A stretch of 64,000 nucleotides of DNA from Ectobius pallidus. Lineage: Eukaryota; Arthropoda; Insecta; Blattodea; Ectobiidae. The notes beneath the pieces were generated by a model. That model was given only the letters and a program-made list of their open reading frames with translations. It had not been told where the DNA came from and ran no database searches. Each line of letters starts with the position of its first letter. Position 1 is the stretch's first letter. The DNA lies in the NCBI GenBank assembly GCA_964059195.1, contig CAXKWD010000013.1, forward strand, positions 25,396,611-25,460,610. Direction: 5' to 3'. Below are positions 1 through 11,257 of the stretch, piece by piece. A program made the translations under genes and the position numbers.

Positions 1-212
1 ATATCCACCTTACAGCCCGGCCTCGCTCCCAGTGATTTCCATCTTTTCCTAAACGTAAAAAAGTGACAGAGAATGTCAGAGAGGCGGAGATGGTTGTCAC
101 ACAGTGGTTCAAATCCCAGGCGGCAGACTTCTACGACACGGGTATCCAAAAGTTAATCCCACGGTATGATAAATGCCTCAATTCCGGTGTCGAATATTTT
201 GAAAATAGCTGA
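1..212 (+). pseudogene. Mariner-like transposase, C-terminal remnant
   Basis: The last part of a mariner-type DDD transposase, which would cut and paste its own element. In frame 1 the first bases read LAPSDFHLF, the family's conserved block just before the last catalytic residue region. After a stop at about 64-66 and a frame change, the reading continues with QWFKSQAADFY, GIQKLIPRYDKCLN and ends at a TGA at 210-212, which matches the usual mariner C-terminus. The preceding YPPYSP is in a different frame, so the copy carries at least one frameshift and one stop and is dead. The 5' part lies outside the window. No terminal inverted repeat was recognised after it. Confidence 0.8.
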
Positions 213-2079
213 ACATATATTGTATCTGTTGCAATTATTGTTTCCATGAAATTGTGTTTTTGTTCTGTAAACGGACCCAGGAAAACTTACTTTATGGACG
301 CGTCACGTAATAGCATGGGTCAAGCTTGTCTCTTAAACTTAATAATACAAAAGGTACTATTAGTTATTGAGTTCTGATAGCTGAATTGCAACATAATTGC
401 ATCAACACATAGACTACAACGAAATTGACATCATTTACATGAAATAACCAAATGTAATAGACTATAACCACGAGGTGAATCAAATTATCCAACTTACAGA
501 AGAGCTGGAAACACTAAACACGAATTACCACAACTGCATTTACTGTTAATTGGAAGCACTAGTGGAACGTGTAGAGACCACGAGAGAACACCTTGTAAAA
601 TCCGTGTTAAACTATCAGCCATAGCGAACATAACACAACATGCCTTTGCTCATATAAAAACGACTCATATCAATTAACGAACTCTGCGGAAAAAGATCAT
701 ATTTTAATCATTATTTGAGGAAAGAAAATACTACAATACTGCATTTCATGAGGTCCGTGAACCGGTATTATGTCCAGGAGTTGATCAGCGGACTGCACAT
801 TTTTTTGTTTGTTTGTTTGTTTTTTTTTTTACAAAATTGGAAGTATTGAAATTAATAATGAACTGGAAATAAACTATTTTTAATGTATATTTCCTCGTTT
901 AATATATTTTGTATTTAAAGAAGATAGTTTCATTTTCGCAATATAGTGTTTTTCATTATACAAGTTCATTATATAAGTTTGTTGCATGCAATTATCATAG
1001 GTAATCCCACGAGAGTTGACGAGTTTATCGATAGATTCGAGACTGCGCAGCAGGAGCGAATTTATCTGATGGAACTCGTCAACTCGAGTTGGATTTATTA
1101 AGACTATTCCACGAATAAAATGTAACGGATTATATAAATAATAATTACTTTCGTGCTTTGTTGCATAAAAACAAGACTAACAGTTGTGACATCACGGCAT
1201 ACTGTGAATCAACCATCCATGAATCGATTCGAGCTACCCTGGTATAATCAGTACTACCAACGGCGCATATAAGACATAGTTAACTTCATTCATGTAAGCT
1301 AAGCAGAACAGAATAAAAGCAAACGAAGTGACTTGCACCGAATCGAAACTGTGTTCTTAATCAATGTACATTTCTATTATTTCAATTTCCAAACAAGTTA
1401 TGTTGTATATAATAATCTGTTTTCGTGCCGCTTAGTGGCAGCAATCACTGCACAATGATATTTACCTTCCCAGTAACGACCAGACGATTTTACCCCGATA
1501 AAACAGCCCCCTCGCGATTCCTACAAGAATATTGTAAGATAAACGGCCGTGATTGGTCTATATCCGAGGAATTGCTAAACGTTATTGGTCAATATCAAAC
1601 ACGCGGCATATGAGTGGGATAGTCAAACGTAACTTTGTTATTATTTAATGCATTTAATTTAAATACGCAATATGCAGTATACAATTAATATAGCAATATA
1701 AACGCCTTATGCTTTAAAAGTACTACATTTTTAAAACCATATACTTCATTAATGCTCTGCATTTGAATATTTTACTTTTACTGTTTGGTGCACATAGAAA
1801 ATTAATGTGTGAATAAATATAATCTATTCTTAATAATATAAAATTCAACGGAAAAATAAATATAATAAGAAATATACAAACATTATTTTTACACTACAGG
1901 AATAGCTGTTATCTAAAAGAAAGGACTTGAGCATTCTCTTAAATTAATTTTATATTTTTCTTATATCATGTATACCTACTTATGAATTGTTGACCACCTT
2001 TCTAAAATCAGCCTATAAAAACGATGGAATTATAAATTAAACTAGACAAAAATTATTTTACTAAAACAGCTGAATGCTG
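213..2079. other. AT-rich DNA without a recognisable gene
   Basis: No coding region is supported. A 62-codon open frame at 1425-1613 lies in slightly more GC-rich DNA but has no recognisable motif. A short inverted repeat at 1013-1085 is listed separately. The rest is AT-rich with homopolymer T runs near 800-830. Confidence 0.5.
1013..1085. repeat. Short inverted repeat, 13-bp arms
   Basis: GAGTTGACGAGTT at 1013-1025 is repeated in inverted orientation at 1073-1085, with a 47-bp spacer that contains TTATCGATAGA. It could be a cruciform, the end of a degenerate DNA transposon or a chance palindrome. No outer boundary was found. Confidence 0.45.
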
Positions 2080-2385
2080 TCCGCGGGCCACCTTCTGGAA
2101 TTTCTCCCTCAAATAGTGACTTTTTGACGTAAGAATGCTGTTCAAGTCTTGTCATATCCAATCTGCACGGCTGCTGACTCACAACTGAATTATCATCGCC
2201 CCTATTCGTATAACCTTACATTACAATGCTGCCAAATGATGTGTTCATACAGGCCTACTAGAGATGCCACACTCTCCCGTGACATACATCTCATGGTACC
2301 ACCGCCTTACGTTGGAAAATAAAAAACTAGATGCCATGACTTAAATATGCTATATTCCTCGTACTATAACCCGGCTAGAGCTGTA
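2080..2385 (-). repeat. Dispersed repeat, copy in inverse orientation to 10440-10715
   Basis: Several blocks match the reverse complement of 10440-10715: the stretch with TCCCGTGACATACATCTCAT near 2275 pairs with the 10535-10560 block, and the stretch around 2130-2180 (AATGCTGTTCAAGTCTTGTC) pairs with 10620-10660. Divergence is roughly 15-20 percent by eye. The family is unknown to me and has no coding potential. Confidence 0.6.
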
Positions 2386-2526
2386 AGTCTTCATACTTTG
2401 CCACATTATCAACAAATTTATGATGATTTGTTCTTATGTACAGCATTACCAAACCAATATAAACAATTTTACGAAAAGTGTTATTGAGTTGAAACCCCGG
2501 TTAGCTCAACTTGAGTGATAAAGACA

Positions 2527-2596
2527 TTTTAAAGAACTTCAAGCCTAAATTAGAGCCTTTGAACAAAATTATTCTCCTCATTCACGTCCAAGTAGC
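2527..2596 (+). mobile_element. SINE family 2, internal fragment
   Basis: About 70 bp (AAAGAACTTCAAGCCTAAAT and what follows) match the body of the SINE copy at 16286-16674. The tRNA-like head and 3' end are missing. Confidence 0.65.
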
Positions 2597-2599
2597 CTA

Positions 2600-3322
2600 C
2601 TAAAATGTCAAGAAGATGGACTTATCAAATTGTATTTCAATAATTTTTCTATCGAAGAAATAAGATGATAAAATATGCACAGTTATACCCCATTCCCGGT
2701 ATTTATGGGAACTAGATCACATATCGGATTTAAGTTTAGGCGGTTCTAAAATCATTTTATTTTTAGAAGTATTCATTTTTGCTAGCAGGTTAATACTTCT
2801 TCGTTACAATATAATAAATTCTTGATATTCACAACATCCACAACATCCAACATCCATGATAAAATCATTTCCGAAATTATTAATTTATATTATTGATCGT
2901 ATATTACTGTTCTGCTTGTCGATGATGAGCATGTTAAGCGAACAAAGTAGAAATTAAAATGCCACAACTGCTTTCATATCAGAACAAACGTACCAAACTT
3001 GGCATTATTGAAAAAATGTTTAGGTATTACAACAGACCAGAAAAGCTATAAAAATTTTCGTAACAAGTTCTTTGTAAACATGAATGGAACCACAAAACAA
3101 CGGTGAAATCTAAATTTAGAATTATTTCTATGACTTCCTCACCTTAGGGGTAGCCAATACAACTAAGAATACCAAACAGTGACGATATAAAATAATAAAT
3201 TATTAACCGTTAAACGATCTAACACAATCACTTGCGAACACGAACTAAGAACAAATAGATTAATACACACAAACAGCAAGTTTTCAAAAGCTATGAAGGA
3301 TGTGTGGTAAATAAATGATTTC
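2600..3322. other. AT-rich gap
   Basis: No reading frame, inverted repeat or known element is visible here. Confidence 0.5.
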
Positions 3323-3335
3323 TAGATATATTAAT

Positions 3336-3663
3336 GTGACCGCCGGCGTGTTTTGTGGTTAGCGTCGCTGACTACAGATCCGTCGGCCCGGGTTCGATCC
3401 CCGGTACCTCCTCGGATTTTTCTGATGTAGGGAGGACTGGTAGGGGTGACCTCAGCCTCGTGATTCAAATTGAGGAGCTACTTGATAGAGAAGTAGCGGC
3501 TCCGGTCATGGAAACCACCATTTACGGCCGTGGGTGTCGGCAGGCTGACCACATGCCCCTCAATCCTGCCGTCTGCCTATGGTAGTTGACGCAGCGGTCA
3601 GGTGGTAGGTCTTGTCCCTCCTGGGATGTTAGTGCCACGGAGTTAGTTAGTTAGTTAGTTAGT
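3336..3663 (+). mobile_element. SINE family 1, full copy with TTAG tail
   Basis: A tRNA-derived short retroposon. The head has a polymerase III A-box-like TGGTTAGCGTC and a strong B box, GGGTTCGATCCCCGG. A GC-rich body follows (GAGGAGCTACTTGATAGAGA and GACCACATGCCCCTCAATCC), then a tail of at least five TTAG units. It is flanked by a 13-bp direct repeat, TAGATATATTAAT, at 3323-3335 and 3664-3676, which is a clear target-site duplication. SINEs need a partner LINE for movement; the tetranucleotide tail suggests a LINE that recognises a simple-repeat 3' end. The 76-codon frame inside is not a gene. Three more copies lie in this window. Confidence 0.9.
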
Positions 3664-3676
3664 TAGATATATTAAT

Positions 3677-4359
3677 AGAACATTTAAGTGTTTCTAACCC
3701 TACGTAAATTTTAAACTGTTTATCAAGGCCAAATTTCTTACAAAAATTTACTAAATAGGATCCTATCACCAGCCCTATCATTCCAGCATCTGTCAGTATG
3801 TGCTTATCTTTGTAAAGATGGGATGTTGGTTACTAAGTGACTTGACTGTTTGCTTCCTCAGGCAGGTTGACACATGTCTCTGTGCGAAAGGTAGGGTCGA
3901 TAATAAAGCATTTGCTTTAACCTGACTTGAATGCAATTATATCAATCCGTGTGCATCTGCCAGAATCTGCCAAACCATGAACTTCAAACAGCCCCTTAAG
4001 ATAAAATCTGTTTTAAATGGAGTGTCATATTAATCTTTCCACTGCTACTGACGTATGACTAATCTGCGGCACCGCAAAAAAATTGCTTTTGTGCAAAGTA
4101 TTAAAGTAATAGCGTAATGCTTTTTGTTAAAATGTGAAGAATTTCATCCGCGTATTAGGATTGCCTTTAATGAAAACAAGCTATTTTTAAACGTATGAAA
4201 ATTATTTGAAATTTATGAATCTACTGGCGATTTCACTTGTGAATGTTTATATTAACATAAATTCAGTGCTGAAAGGATGAACACATTAAATTCTTAACGC
4301 ATTGCTTCTCGGATCCTAGAGGCTTATGTTAACATTCTGTTAAATATCCATGACAGATA
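3677..4359. other. Intergenic gap
   Basis: No gene or clear element seen. Sequence is AT-rich with a somewhat less AT-rich stretch at 3770-3920. Confidence 0.5.
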
Positions 4360-4372
4360 GTGAAGTAATACT

Positions 4373-4627
4373 AACAAAACTAAACTCCGTGGCGCTACAG
4401 CCCTGGAGGGACTTGGCCTACCACCCGACCGCTGCAACATCTACCATAGGCAGATGGCAGGATTGGGGGCATGTGGTCAGCATGCCGACACCCACGGCCG
4501 TTAATGGTGGTTTTCATGACCGGAGCCGCTACTTCTCTATCAAGTAACTCCTCAATTTGAATCACGAGGCTGAGTGAACCCCTGCCAGACCTCCCTACCT
4601 CAGAAAAATCCGAGGACGCTGGCGGTC
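4373..4627 (-). mobile_element. SINE family 1, 5'-truncated copy
   Basis: The reverse complement matches the body and 3' end of the copy at 3336-3663 but stops after the CCTCGGATTTTTCTGAGGTA block, so the tRNA head is lost. The degenerate TTAG tail is at the low-coordinate end. A 13-bp direct repeat, GTGAAGTAATACT, at 4360-4372 and 4628-4640 shows that the truncation happened on insertion and not later. Confidence 0.9.
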
Positions 4628-4801
4628 GTGAAGTAATACTGGTAATAAACTAACCGGAATCAGCTCCAAAGTAATAAATACGAGTTCGATAGTCTCGGCT
4701 AACAATAAAATAGACTAACAAAACTCAATTTACTCATAATTAAATCAACTAGAAACTACTCTAGTGGTAGCAAAATTAACTTCAGTCAAATGCACAATAC
4801 C

Positions 4802-5059
4802 CAGTGCTTTAGTTGGAAAATATTTTATGGGGGTACTCACCTTTCATAGAACGCATATCTATTGCGAATTTAATAGTGTTTGTCATTATTAACAAATACA
4901 CTCTCGTGAATTGGACATTTAATAAGTATTTTAGGACAATATCGTTCCTGTACTGCCAGTACGACGTACCGGAGCACATATTTTTCCCGGTATGGTAGAA
5001 GGAAAATAATTTTATACCGGTACGCAGTACCGGTGCGTACCGGCCCAACTAAAGCACTG
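4802..5059. mobile_element. Small TIR element (258 bp), hAT-like
   Basis: Perfect 15-bp terminal inverted repeats: CAGTGCTTTAGTTGG at 4802-4816 and its complement at 5045-5059. A direct repeat CAATACC lies at 4795-4801 and 5063-5069, with three extra bases on the right, so the target duplication is probable rather than exact. The right half contains repeated GTACCGG words. No transposase is encoded, so it would depend on one supplied elsewhere. CAGTG ends and about 8-bp duplications suggest the hAT superfamily. Confidence 0.75.
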
Positions 5060-5069
5060 ATTCAATACC

Positions 5070-6480
5070 TATTATAAAATTAAATGTAAATAAATTGTTA
5101 TATGTTAACATATTTTAAGAAATGCTTATCTGATTTCATTTTGTGTGATTCAAGTTTAAGATACAAAAATTACAAAAACTAATGCCAATTAAATTACTGA
5201 AGATTTGAAAACACTTATTAATCATCACACTGACAAGATATGTTACAATATAAAAGACATTAAGAAATTTACTACTGTGAAGAGTTGTGTGAAAATTTCA
5301 ATAATTCCCCCAAGATACAAGAAAGTTCTGAGAAATACTACCGTGGTACTTGCAATAACGCATGGAAGCCAAACAAAATAATGAGAGTGAGAAAGACAAT
5401 TGTGTTCATTTTCATTTTACTTTAAGAGTTATTGATTTCCGGGTGACTCGTATAATCATTCCTATTTTAAATTGTTTATACCATACTGAAAATTCATGAT
5501 TTTTCAATGAAAACTTTACTTTTTACTTCACTATTCTTTTCCTTTACCAAAATTAGTGTTATTCTAAAAGCCCCTGGCGGTCACTTGAATGTCGGCGCTT
5601 GGGTATACATCCCTTAGTGGACGTCTAAAACATCATTCATTAATTCATTTTCAGTTTTCAAAGTGGCCTGTAAGGTAGGTGGGTTAAATTTTTGCAGTCA
5701 AACATATAAAAAGCTGTAAAATCAGAAGATCCTTTGTAACGCAATAAATGTCAGTTTTGTCCTAAATGCGTTTTTTTTTTTACATTGATGAAATCCTTTG
5801 TACTAGGTTTTGCTCAGAATGAACTACATTTGCACATGATCCTGAATAGATAATATTAACATTTAGTGAACGTCTTTAATATCTAAAAGGTGTACTGAAC
5901 CGTGCAAAATAAAATGAAATATAAAGGTTTTTTTTTCATAGAATGTTAAAACAGAAGGTTTAAATTTTTTGCAGTCATTTACACATTTACTAAAAAAAAA
6001 AAAAAAAAAAAACAAAAAATATTAACGTTTCTTCCCAAGTGCACAAGGAAACATATTACTGAACATCAGTGAGAAATAATAACAATTGTGCGGGAAGGTT
6101 AATGAATTAAAATGTTCATAACATTAAAATTAATTAACACAGAACGATACAATTTTCTACTTGAATTACTATTAGCGAAATGTATCATTGTTCGAAGGCG
6201 TAGAATTTCATATATTGTCCTCCGGAGACAACCCTGATACGAGTACAAATATTTATATGCATTTTATGTGAATATTTATCTTACATATATATAATATGTA
6301 CACAACACATGAATAAATCTAAAATTTTGTATTGTACAAAATAAGGAAATCCATGCGGTAAAAATCGAGTCAAGTACAATTTTTCAGAAAGAGATTTTGC
6401 TGCATTATGAATGCAAAACACTAGATGAAACAACAATGAATTCGTACACAGTACAAAACACACAACAAGGAAGAGTGAAA
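5070..6480. other. AT-rich gap
   Basis: Only homopolymer runs (T at 5769-5780, A at about 5992-6011) and short chance frames. No gene seen. Confidence 0.5.
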
Positions 6481-6509
6481 CACGGAAGTAAGTTCACGTG
6501 AATACTTAC

Positions 6510-6690
6510 CGGCAAGGTGGACGTCGAGATGCCACACGTAAACATGGCAGGCGGCGTACAGACTGATTTCTAGGGATCTTGTTCCTGTTCCAGCAGCCGG
6601 GGCAGAGGCGCAGACTCAACTCATCTCCCCCACCCCTCTGTCAGCCACGCGAAGCCGAGCGACGCTAGGGGTTGCCATTCTACAACATCA
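6510..6690 (-). other. Candidate host promoter and first exon ending in a splice donor
   Basis: A CpG-rich island of about 180 bp in AT-rich surroundings. On the minus strand it ends with CCTTGCCG followed by GTAAGTATT, a near-perfect insect 5' splice site, placing the exon end at 6510 and the intron start at 6509. An ATG lies in good context (CTGCCATGT) 35-40 bases before the donor and would start MFTCGISTSTLP, with an in-frame TAG upstream. An earlier ATG opens a two-codon upstream frame. The rest of the gene would lie to the left on the minus strand, but I could not find a matching second exon. It could instead be a retroposon with a chance donor. Confidence 0.4.
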
Positions 6691-6699
6691 CAATTACAC

Positions 6700-7140
6700 A
6701 CATTACAGAATACAGCACAAGAAACAAACACCTTCTACTGTATTACACAATTTCACCACATCTTTCTATAAAGGAAATCAACACTTTATATTATTTCACA
6801 TGCGATGCCTAAAAGCTAAATAATACGGAATTTTCAGTCGGCCAAAGTATATGTGTATTTATTGCTCACAAAAATTCTTACATATAAACCACATTATTAG
6901 CATTAACCGGCGCACGGGTCGGTGTCGACCATACGTGCTCACTTCATACATTTAAATTATTACTCCACAAAAAAAAAAATACCACCCAAAAAATTATATT
7001 CTATTATTTACATAACTACGAATATCCACAAACGTAACCCCCCACCCCCAAGCAGTAAAAAATATCCTAGAAACACATAGACATTATTAAAACAAAAAAT
7101 AACACTTAGAATTTCTTAATTCTCCAAATCTAGGCTTTCC
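6700..7140. other. AT-rich gap
   Basis: No feature seen. Contains short A and C runs near 6970-6980 and 7038-7055. Confidence 0.5.
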
Positions 7141-7149
7141 CTTACACAC

Positions 7150-7360
7150 CTAGCTTTCTGTAGCACGGGCCATGACTTTCTTTGCTCCAGTCGCGGGTTC
7201 GACAGCGGCCCAGGTTGGCATTTATGTGTGCACTTCAATGACTGTAGATTTAAAGGCATGTAAAATATTCCATATGGTAAAAAAATGCTGGCACACAGAC
7301 AAAGATCTCAGGCCTAAGTTGCAGTATTGTTGGTGCCATTTTAAGAAGGCCTCGTCCCAA
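7150..7360 (+). mobile_element. SINE family 3, diverged copy
   Basis: Starts with a decayed tRNA-like head with the B-box-like CGCGGGTTCGACAGC. It continues as GCCCAGGTTGGCATTTATGTGTGC, then GTAGATTTAAAGGCATGTAAAA and CAGGCCTAAGTTGCAGT (pieces quoted in parts). The order matches the better copy at 44617-44826 on the other strand. A short piece of the family's 3' end (CGTTAAATAACCATA) recurs at 7684-7699. The 94-codon frame across it is not a gene. Confidence 0.65.
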
Positions 7361-7904
7361 ACCATCGTCTATCTACAAAAGAATATAATAGCACTGTTCC
7401 CTAATCCGAAAATCTGCACAGACTTCGACACCGACAAAGAACATGTGCTCTTGTAGTCTCGTGATTTTCCCCAGTGTTGCCGCTGTCATTCACAACTTCT
7501 TAAGTAAAGTGAGTGTTGTGGTTCGTGTTTGGCAACATTGTACTGAAGTGCAGACAAGTGTGAATACGCCTAATAAAATTTCTATTCAATGTTTGACAGG
7601 TCGAGGATGATTAGAGGGACAGCAAGTAGGGGAAGTTCTTGGAAGATGAATTTTTAAAAAGTGGCACCCACTCTACACACTCTTCGTTAAATAACCATAT
7701 TCCAACCAACCAACAGAATAATTTTAGTATTAACCTTCTGATGAGCTTTAAATTGTAATATTTGAACAAAAATTTTCCTTAGCTATCAGTGGAACCCGGA
7801 ACATCTGTTTATTTAATCTCTTTTTTAGCCATAAGCTAATTTCGCTGAACCTCTTTTTTATGTTGTCCATTTTACATTTTAAGTTTCCTCTTTGAGTACC
7901 TTTA
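7361..7904. other. Intergenic gap with a SINE 3 tail fragment
   Basis: Apart from the CGTTAAATAACCATA fragment at 7684-7699 nothing is recognisable. Confidence 0.45.
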
Positions 7905-8015
7905 ACGTTCGCAAACAAGCATGCCCGAGGGAGGATTCGAGCCCACAGCCTCCATCAACACGGCTCCAAGGTAGCATGCCTAAGGATACTGCGGCCATGG
8001 ACACCGGCACTCTTA
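7905..8015 (-). mobile_element. tRNA-like SINE head
   Basis: On the minus strand the sequence shows an A-box-like TGGCCGCAGTA followed 40-50 bases later by a B-box-like GGCTCGAATCCTCCC. It is diverged, and no confident cloverleaf or functional tRNA is implied. Probably a tRNA-derived retroposon. Confidence 0.4.
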
Positions 8016-8106
8016 ACACAATTCATGGATCCAAATTTTGCACTATGTTAGAAGCAGCTATGTTAGAATCCGGTAACCTTAGTTGCAGAGGAAATATATT
8101 GATTAC

Positions 8107-9016
8107 TAGGGCAAGGCATTTAATGACCATAAAATAGGGAAAAAATGCAAAATAAAAATGCATTTATGACAAAACAAATAGAGAAAAAATGACACCCAAT
8201 ATTAAAATAATGACCTATAAATTTTCCAGTATATTTAGTTTTTTAAAGTAATTAATTGCTAAACGCAATTTAATGAATGACAGTGCGTTAGATATTAATT
8301 TACAATATAAAACATATTTATTTTATTACTAAAGAAGTAAGTAAATTTACACTTCTTGGACACCCTTACCGAAAAAAAAAATCTTTCTGACAAGGCATGC
8401 CCATCAAATTGCCTCTAACAAATATATGCCATTTAAAAAGAATAAATAGGTCTATGTGCCATTTAAAAAGAAAGAAAAACAATTCTTTATTGTCACAAGA
8501 CAATATGCTATAGTGTTTACAATAAACCTGAATTAAAATTAACTATGAAGACTTGGCGGATATTCTCAAATAAAAATGACTGTCTATTGTCTAAAAGTAA
8601 CGATATGTACATGGAAAAGCTCATTTAAAAAGAAAAAAAAACTCTTTATTGTCACAAGATAATCTGCTATAGTGTTTACCTGAATTAAAATTAAGTATGA
8701 AGACTTGGCGGATATTCTCAAATAAAAATGTTTGTCTATTGTCTAAGAGTAACGATATGTACATGGAAAAGCTCCTCTCTGCCTCCACTGAAACATGACC
8801 TAGTGCCAAAAGAGACCTAAAAATGCCGAAAATGACCTAAAATTTGTCAAAAATTACATATCTCTTGAAAATGACGAAAATGCAAAATAAAGCAAAGAAT
8901 GCAAAAACAAATTGCCCCTTATTTAATCAATTATTTCTTGAGACATTTACATATATTCGAGCTATCTTTTAAACTTCATGTAAAAAAGATGCAAAATCAT
9001 CAAATGCCTTGCCCTA
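8107..9016. mobile_element. Non-autonomous hAT-like element A (910 bp)
   Basis: Inverted ends TAGGGCAAGGCATTTAATGA at 8107 and, from the right, TAGGGCAAGGCATTTGATGA ending at 9016. Flanking 8-bp direct repeats TTGATTAC (8099-8106) and CTGATTAC (9017-9024) differ by one base, typical of hAT insertion. The interior is AT-rich and carries repeated ATGACC-type words near both ends (for example GAAAATGACCTAAAAT). A tandem duplication lies in the middle. No transposase remains. Elements at 18385, 26319 and 38803 have related ends. Confidence 0.85.
8459..8777 (-). repeat. Tandem duplication resembling two LINE 3' ends
   Basis: Two units of about 160 bp are repeated head to tail. Each starts with CATTTAAAAAGAA plus CTTTATTGTCACAAGA and ends with TAACGATATGTACATGGAAAAGCTC (parts). 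The phrase CTTTATTG..CAAGA is similar to the 3' end of the LINE at 30777 on the minus strand, so each unit may be a LINE tail. Confidence 0.6.
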
Positions 9017-9496
9017 CTGATTACATTAGTAATTAAATATTTGTAGAGAGTTTCAGAAATGAAGGAAATTGAAATAGTCAAAATATGTTACAAATATCTT
9101 ACATTAAAGTGCCCCGATAAAGTGTGGTAAATTTCTTACACTTTGGCACTCATGGCGTTGGAATATTTCACAGAATATTCTGATTATATCTCAGGTGGTA
9201 GAAAACTAAGATATGATGTAACAGGAAAGAATATTGACAAAACTCAACATGTGTCAAAACAAAAATTGTTCAGGAAAAGGTTTCTTTAGTTTTTATTAAC
9301 ATACAGAAGATAGAAACCTTGCATATTGAGGCTTCAAAATGAATTGGTTATGTTGACTTTTCTTATGTTCTTTTTTCACCATTTTTCTAAACATAAGTAA
9401 TATAACCCGTGTTTCACCTCAGGGTATACCATGGGATATTTATTAATTATTTACAACACATAATTTTTTAAAACTGTTGTCATTCTTTGAGATAAT

Positions 9497-9812
9497 CTAA
9501 TCAAAGATGGTATTCAGGAAGCTGGTAACGTTGACTGTGTTGATATGACATTGAAGCATTTGATGCAGTGGTAGCCTTCGAAGTTCTGCAGGTCTTGCTT
9601 TGGAGAATAAGGTACAGTTTGTGAGGAGGTGAACTGCTGTTTGTACTGCTTTTTCAGGACAGTCGCATAGTGGTGAAGGAGCTTTGTTAATTTTATGAAA
9701 GTAAGATCTGAAATTTCCGTGATTTGTTAGAAACTGTGTGAGCATATAGTTTGGCCAGAGTTGTAAAGAAAGTCTATGAAAAATAGTGGGTATTAATATT
9801 TTGGTGTGGGCC
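9497..9812 (-). pseudogene. LINE C-terminal fragment (RNase H-bearing clade)
   Basis: On the minus strand the reading is HRLSLQLWPNYMLTQFLTNHGNFRSYF (in parts), then SPLCDCPE and VHLLTNCTLFSKARP. This is the His/Cys zinc-binding tail found after RNase H in I/R1-type non-LTR retrotransposons, where a motif like TGHG..NAYL..F..C.C precedes HLLFECP. The frame is open for about 100 codons and stops at 9497, but the element is heavily 5'-truncated and no tail or duplication was found. Confidence 0.7.
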
Positions 9813-10008
9813 GCTACATTTGAATTTACATTTGTTGAGTTCCAGATGTCTTAAAGATCTCATTTCAAAGCACCTAAAACCATTAAAAAAACTGAATTTG
9901 CTAAAAAAAAAGATGGAGTTTTGTCAAAACTGTCCTTATTACATACGGAGAAATGTACCTTTCAGAGGATTTCTACCAGAAATAATACCCTAACTCTATA
10001 TATGGAAA

Positions 10009-10110
10009 TTGGCCCGGGTGGTGCAGTATGAGGGCACATGCTTTCTGAGCTCCAGTCCTCGGGCTTGATCCCAGCCCACCGATGGCATTTATATGTGCTT
10101 CGTGACAGTT
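10009..10110 (+). mobile_element. SINE family 3, 5' head only
   Basis: GGCCCGGGTGGTGCAGTAT and the B-box-like CGGGCTTGATCCCAGCCCA, followed by GATGGCATTTATATGTGCTT. The order matches the head of the copy at 44617-44826. The body is missing. Confidence 0.6.
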
Positions 10111-10439
10111 TCATGTTTGTACCATCTTAGACAAAAATAATGGCGTTACTCGTTGTGGGAAAGGATTTTCAAGTTTTGATGCTCGAATCACATGAGTACG
10201 CTTCTTATCTTTGCTTTGCAACCGCAAGGTAGCTGGCTGGCTATAAGCCTCTCTTCGTGCCGTCTCTGTAGCTGTGACAGCTAAGAGAAGTTCTTGTTTT
10301 CCAGAAGGACGCGAGTTCGTTCCGACTCCCTCATGTTGCCGTTTTTTAATTACGTCACTAATATTATACATGTAAGCTGTCTTGGTTAATTTTATTATAT
10401 TTTTTCCACAATGCACTTCTTATTTACCATCCATATGGA
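10111..10439. other. Unassigned segment of moderate GC
   Basis: Holds a 101-codon minus-strand frame (10111-10416) with no recognisable domain and no signs of selection that I can see. It may be a repeat. I make no gene call. Confidence 0.35.
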
Positions 10440-10715
10440 GGGCTGGACTAGTAGAATAAAACAAAATACTACAGATGGAGCATAAGACATGACAAAGTTT
10501 TACTTTCCCCAAAGTATGACAATAGTACCATGAGATGTATATCACGGGAGAGTGTGGTATCTCTAGTATATGGACAAAATCATATGGTAGAGGTGATGGT
10601 AATTTAGTTAAGAGTCGGCCGCCGTGCAGAAGGGATATGACAAGATGTTAATAACATTCTTAGGTCAAAAGAGTCACTATCCGAGGGGGAAACGCTAAAG
10701 AATACCACAAGGAGT
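10440..10715 (+). repeat. Dispersed repeat, partner of 2080-2385
   Basis: Diverged inverse copy of 2080-2385. Best blocks are CATGAGATGTATATCACGGG at about 10540 and AGGGATATGACAAGATGTTA at about 10630. No coding potential. Confidence 0.6.
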
Positions 10716-11257
10716 TGATGGAAGCTTTGGGTAATAATGCATGTTCGTGCAGAACTCCAAGTTATCACGAAGTGTGTATGTGAGCTTTCATGCTTCCAAC
10801 TACCGCAATATATTCGAGTAGCACGATGCAGTCGGTATAGATGTTTATGGGTGTTTATGGGTGTCTGTTTCCGTCACCAACCTACATCCAGTACCCATAA
10901 TTATCTGCATCATACATACATTCATTTGTATATTTCAAAATTTTTAAATCGTCCCACATTTTCAAAAGAAAAAATAGTTCATCCTTCGTATATGCACTTG
11001 GAAGATAATTTTTCTTCTCGAAGTAAAACAAAGATGAGCAAACCAATAATAATACAACAAGAAAAAAAGACATGTGGCCCTAATACCTTCACAAGCCTTC
11101 ATTTATAAATCCCAGGGCACAACAAGATGGTTTATTTGCACAAGTAATGCAAAACGAGTCCTAATTAATTTAAACTAACAATAAGTCAAATAAGTTTCAA
11201 TTTCGTAACGTCACCGTGCATTTCTTCGGCTCATACAGAAAACTTCATACTACACTA
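10716..11257. other. Intergenic gap
   Basis: Contains a 123-codon plus-strand frame (10737-11108) in low-complexity AT-rich DNA with no recognisable motif. Not called as a gene. Confidence 0.4.

Noticed and set aside
3355..3585. A 76-codon plus-strand gene
   Set aside because: It lies wholly inside a tRNA-derived SINE with a clear target duplication.
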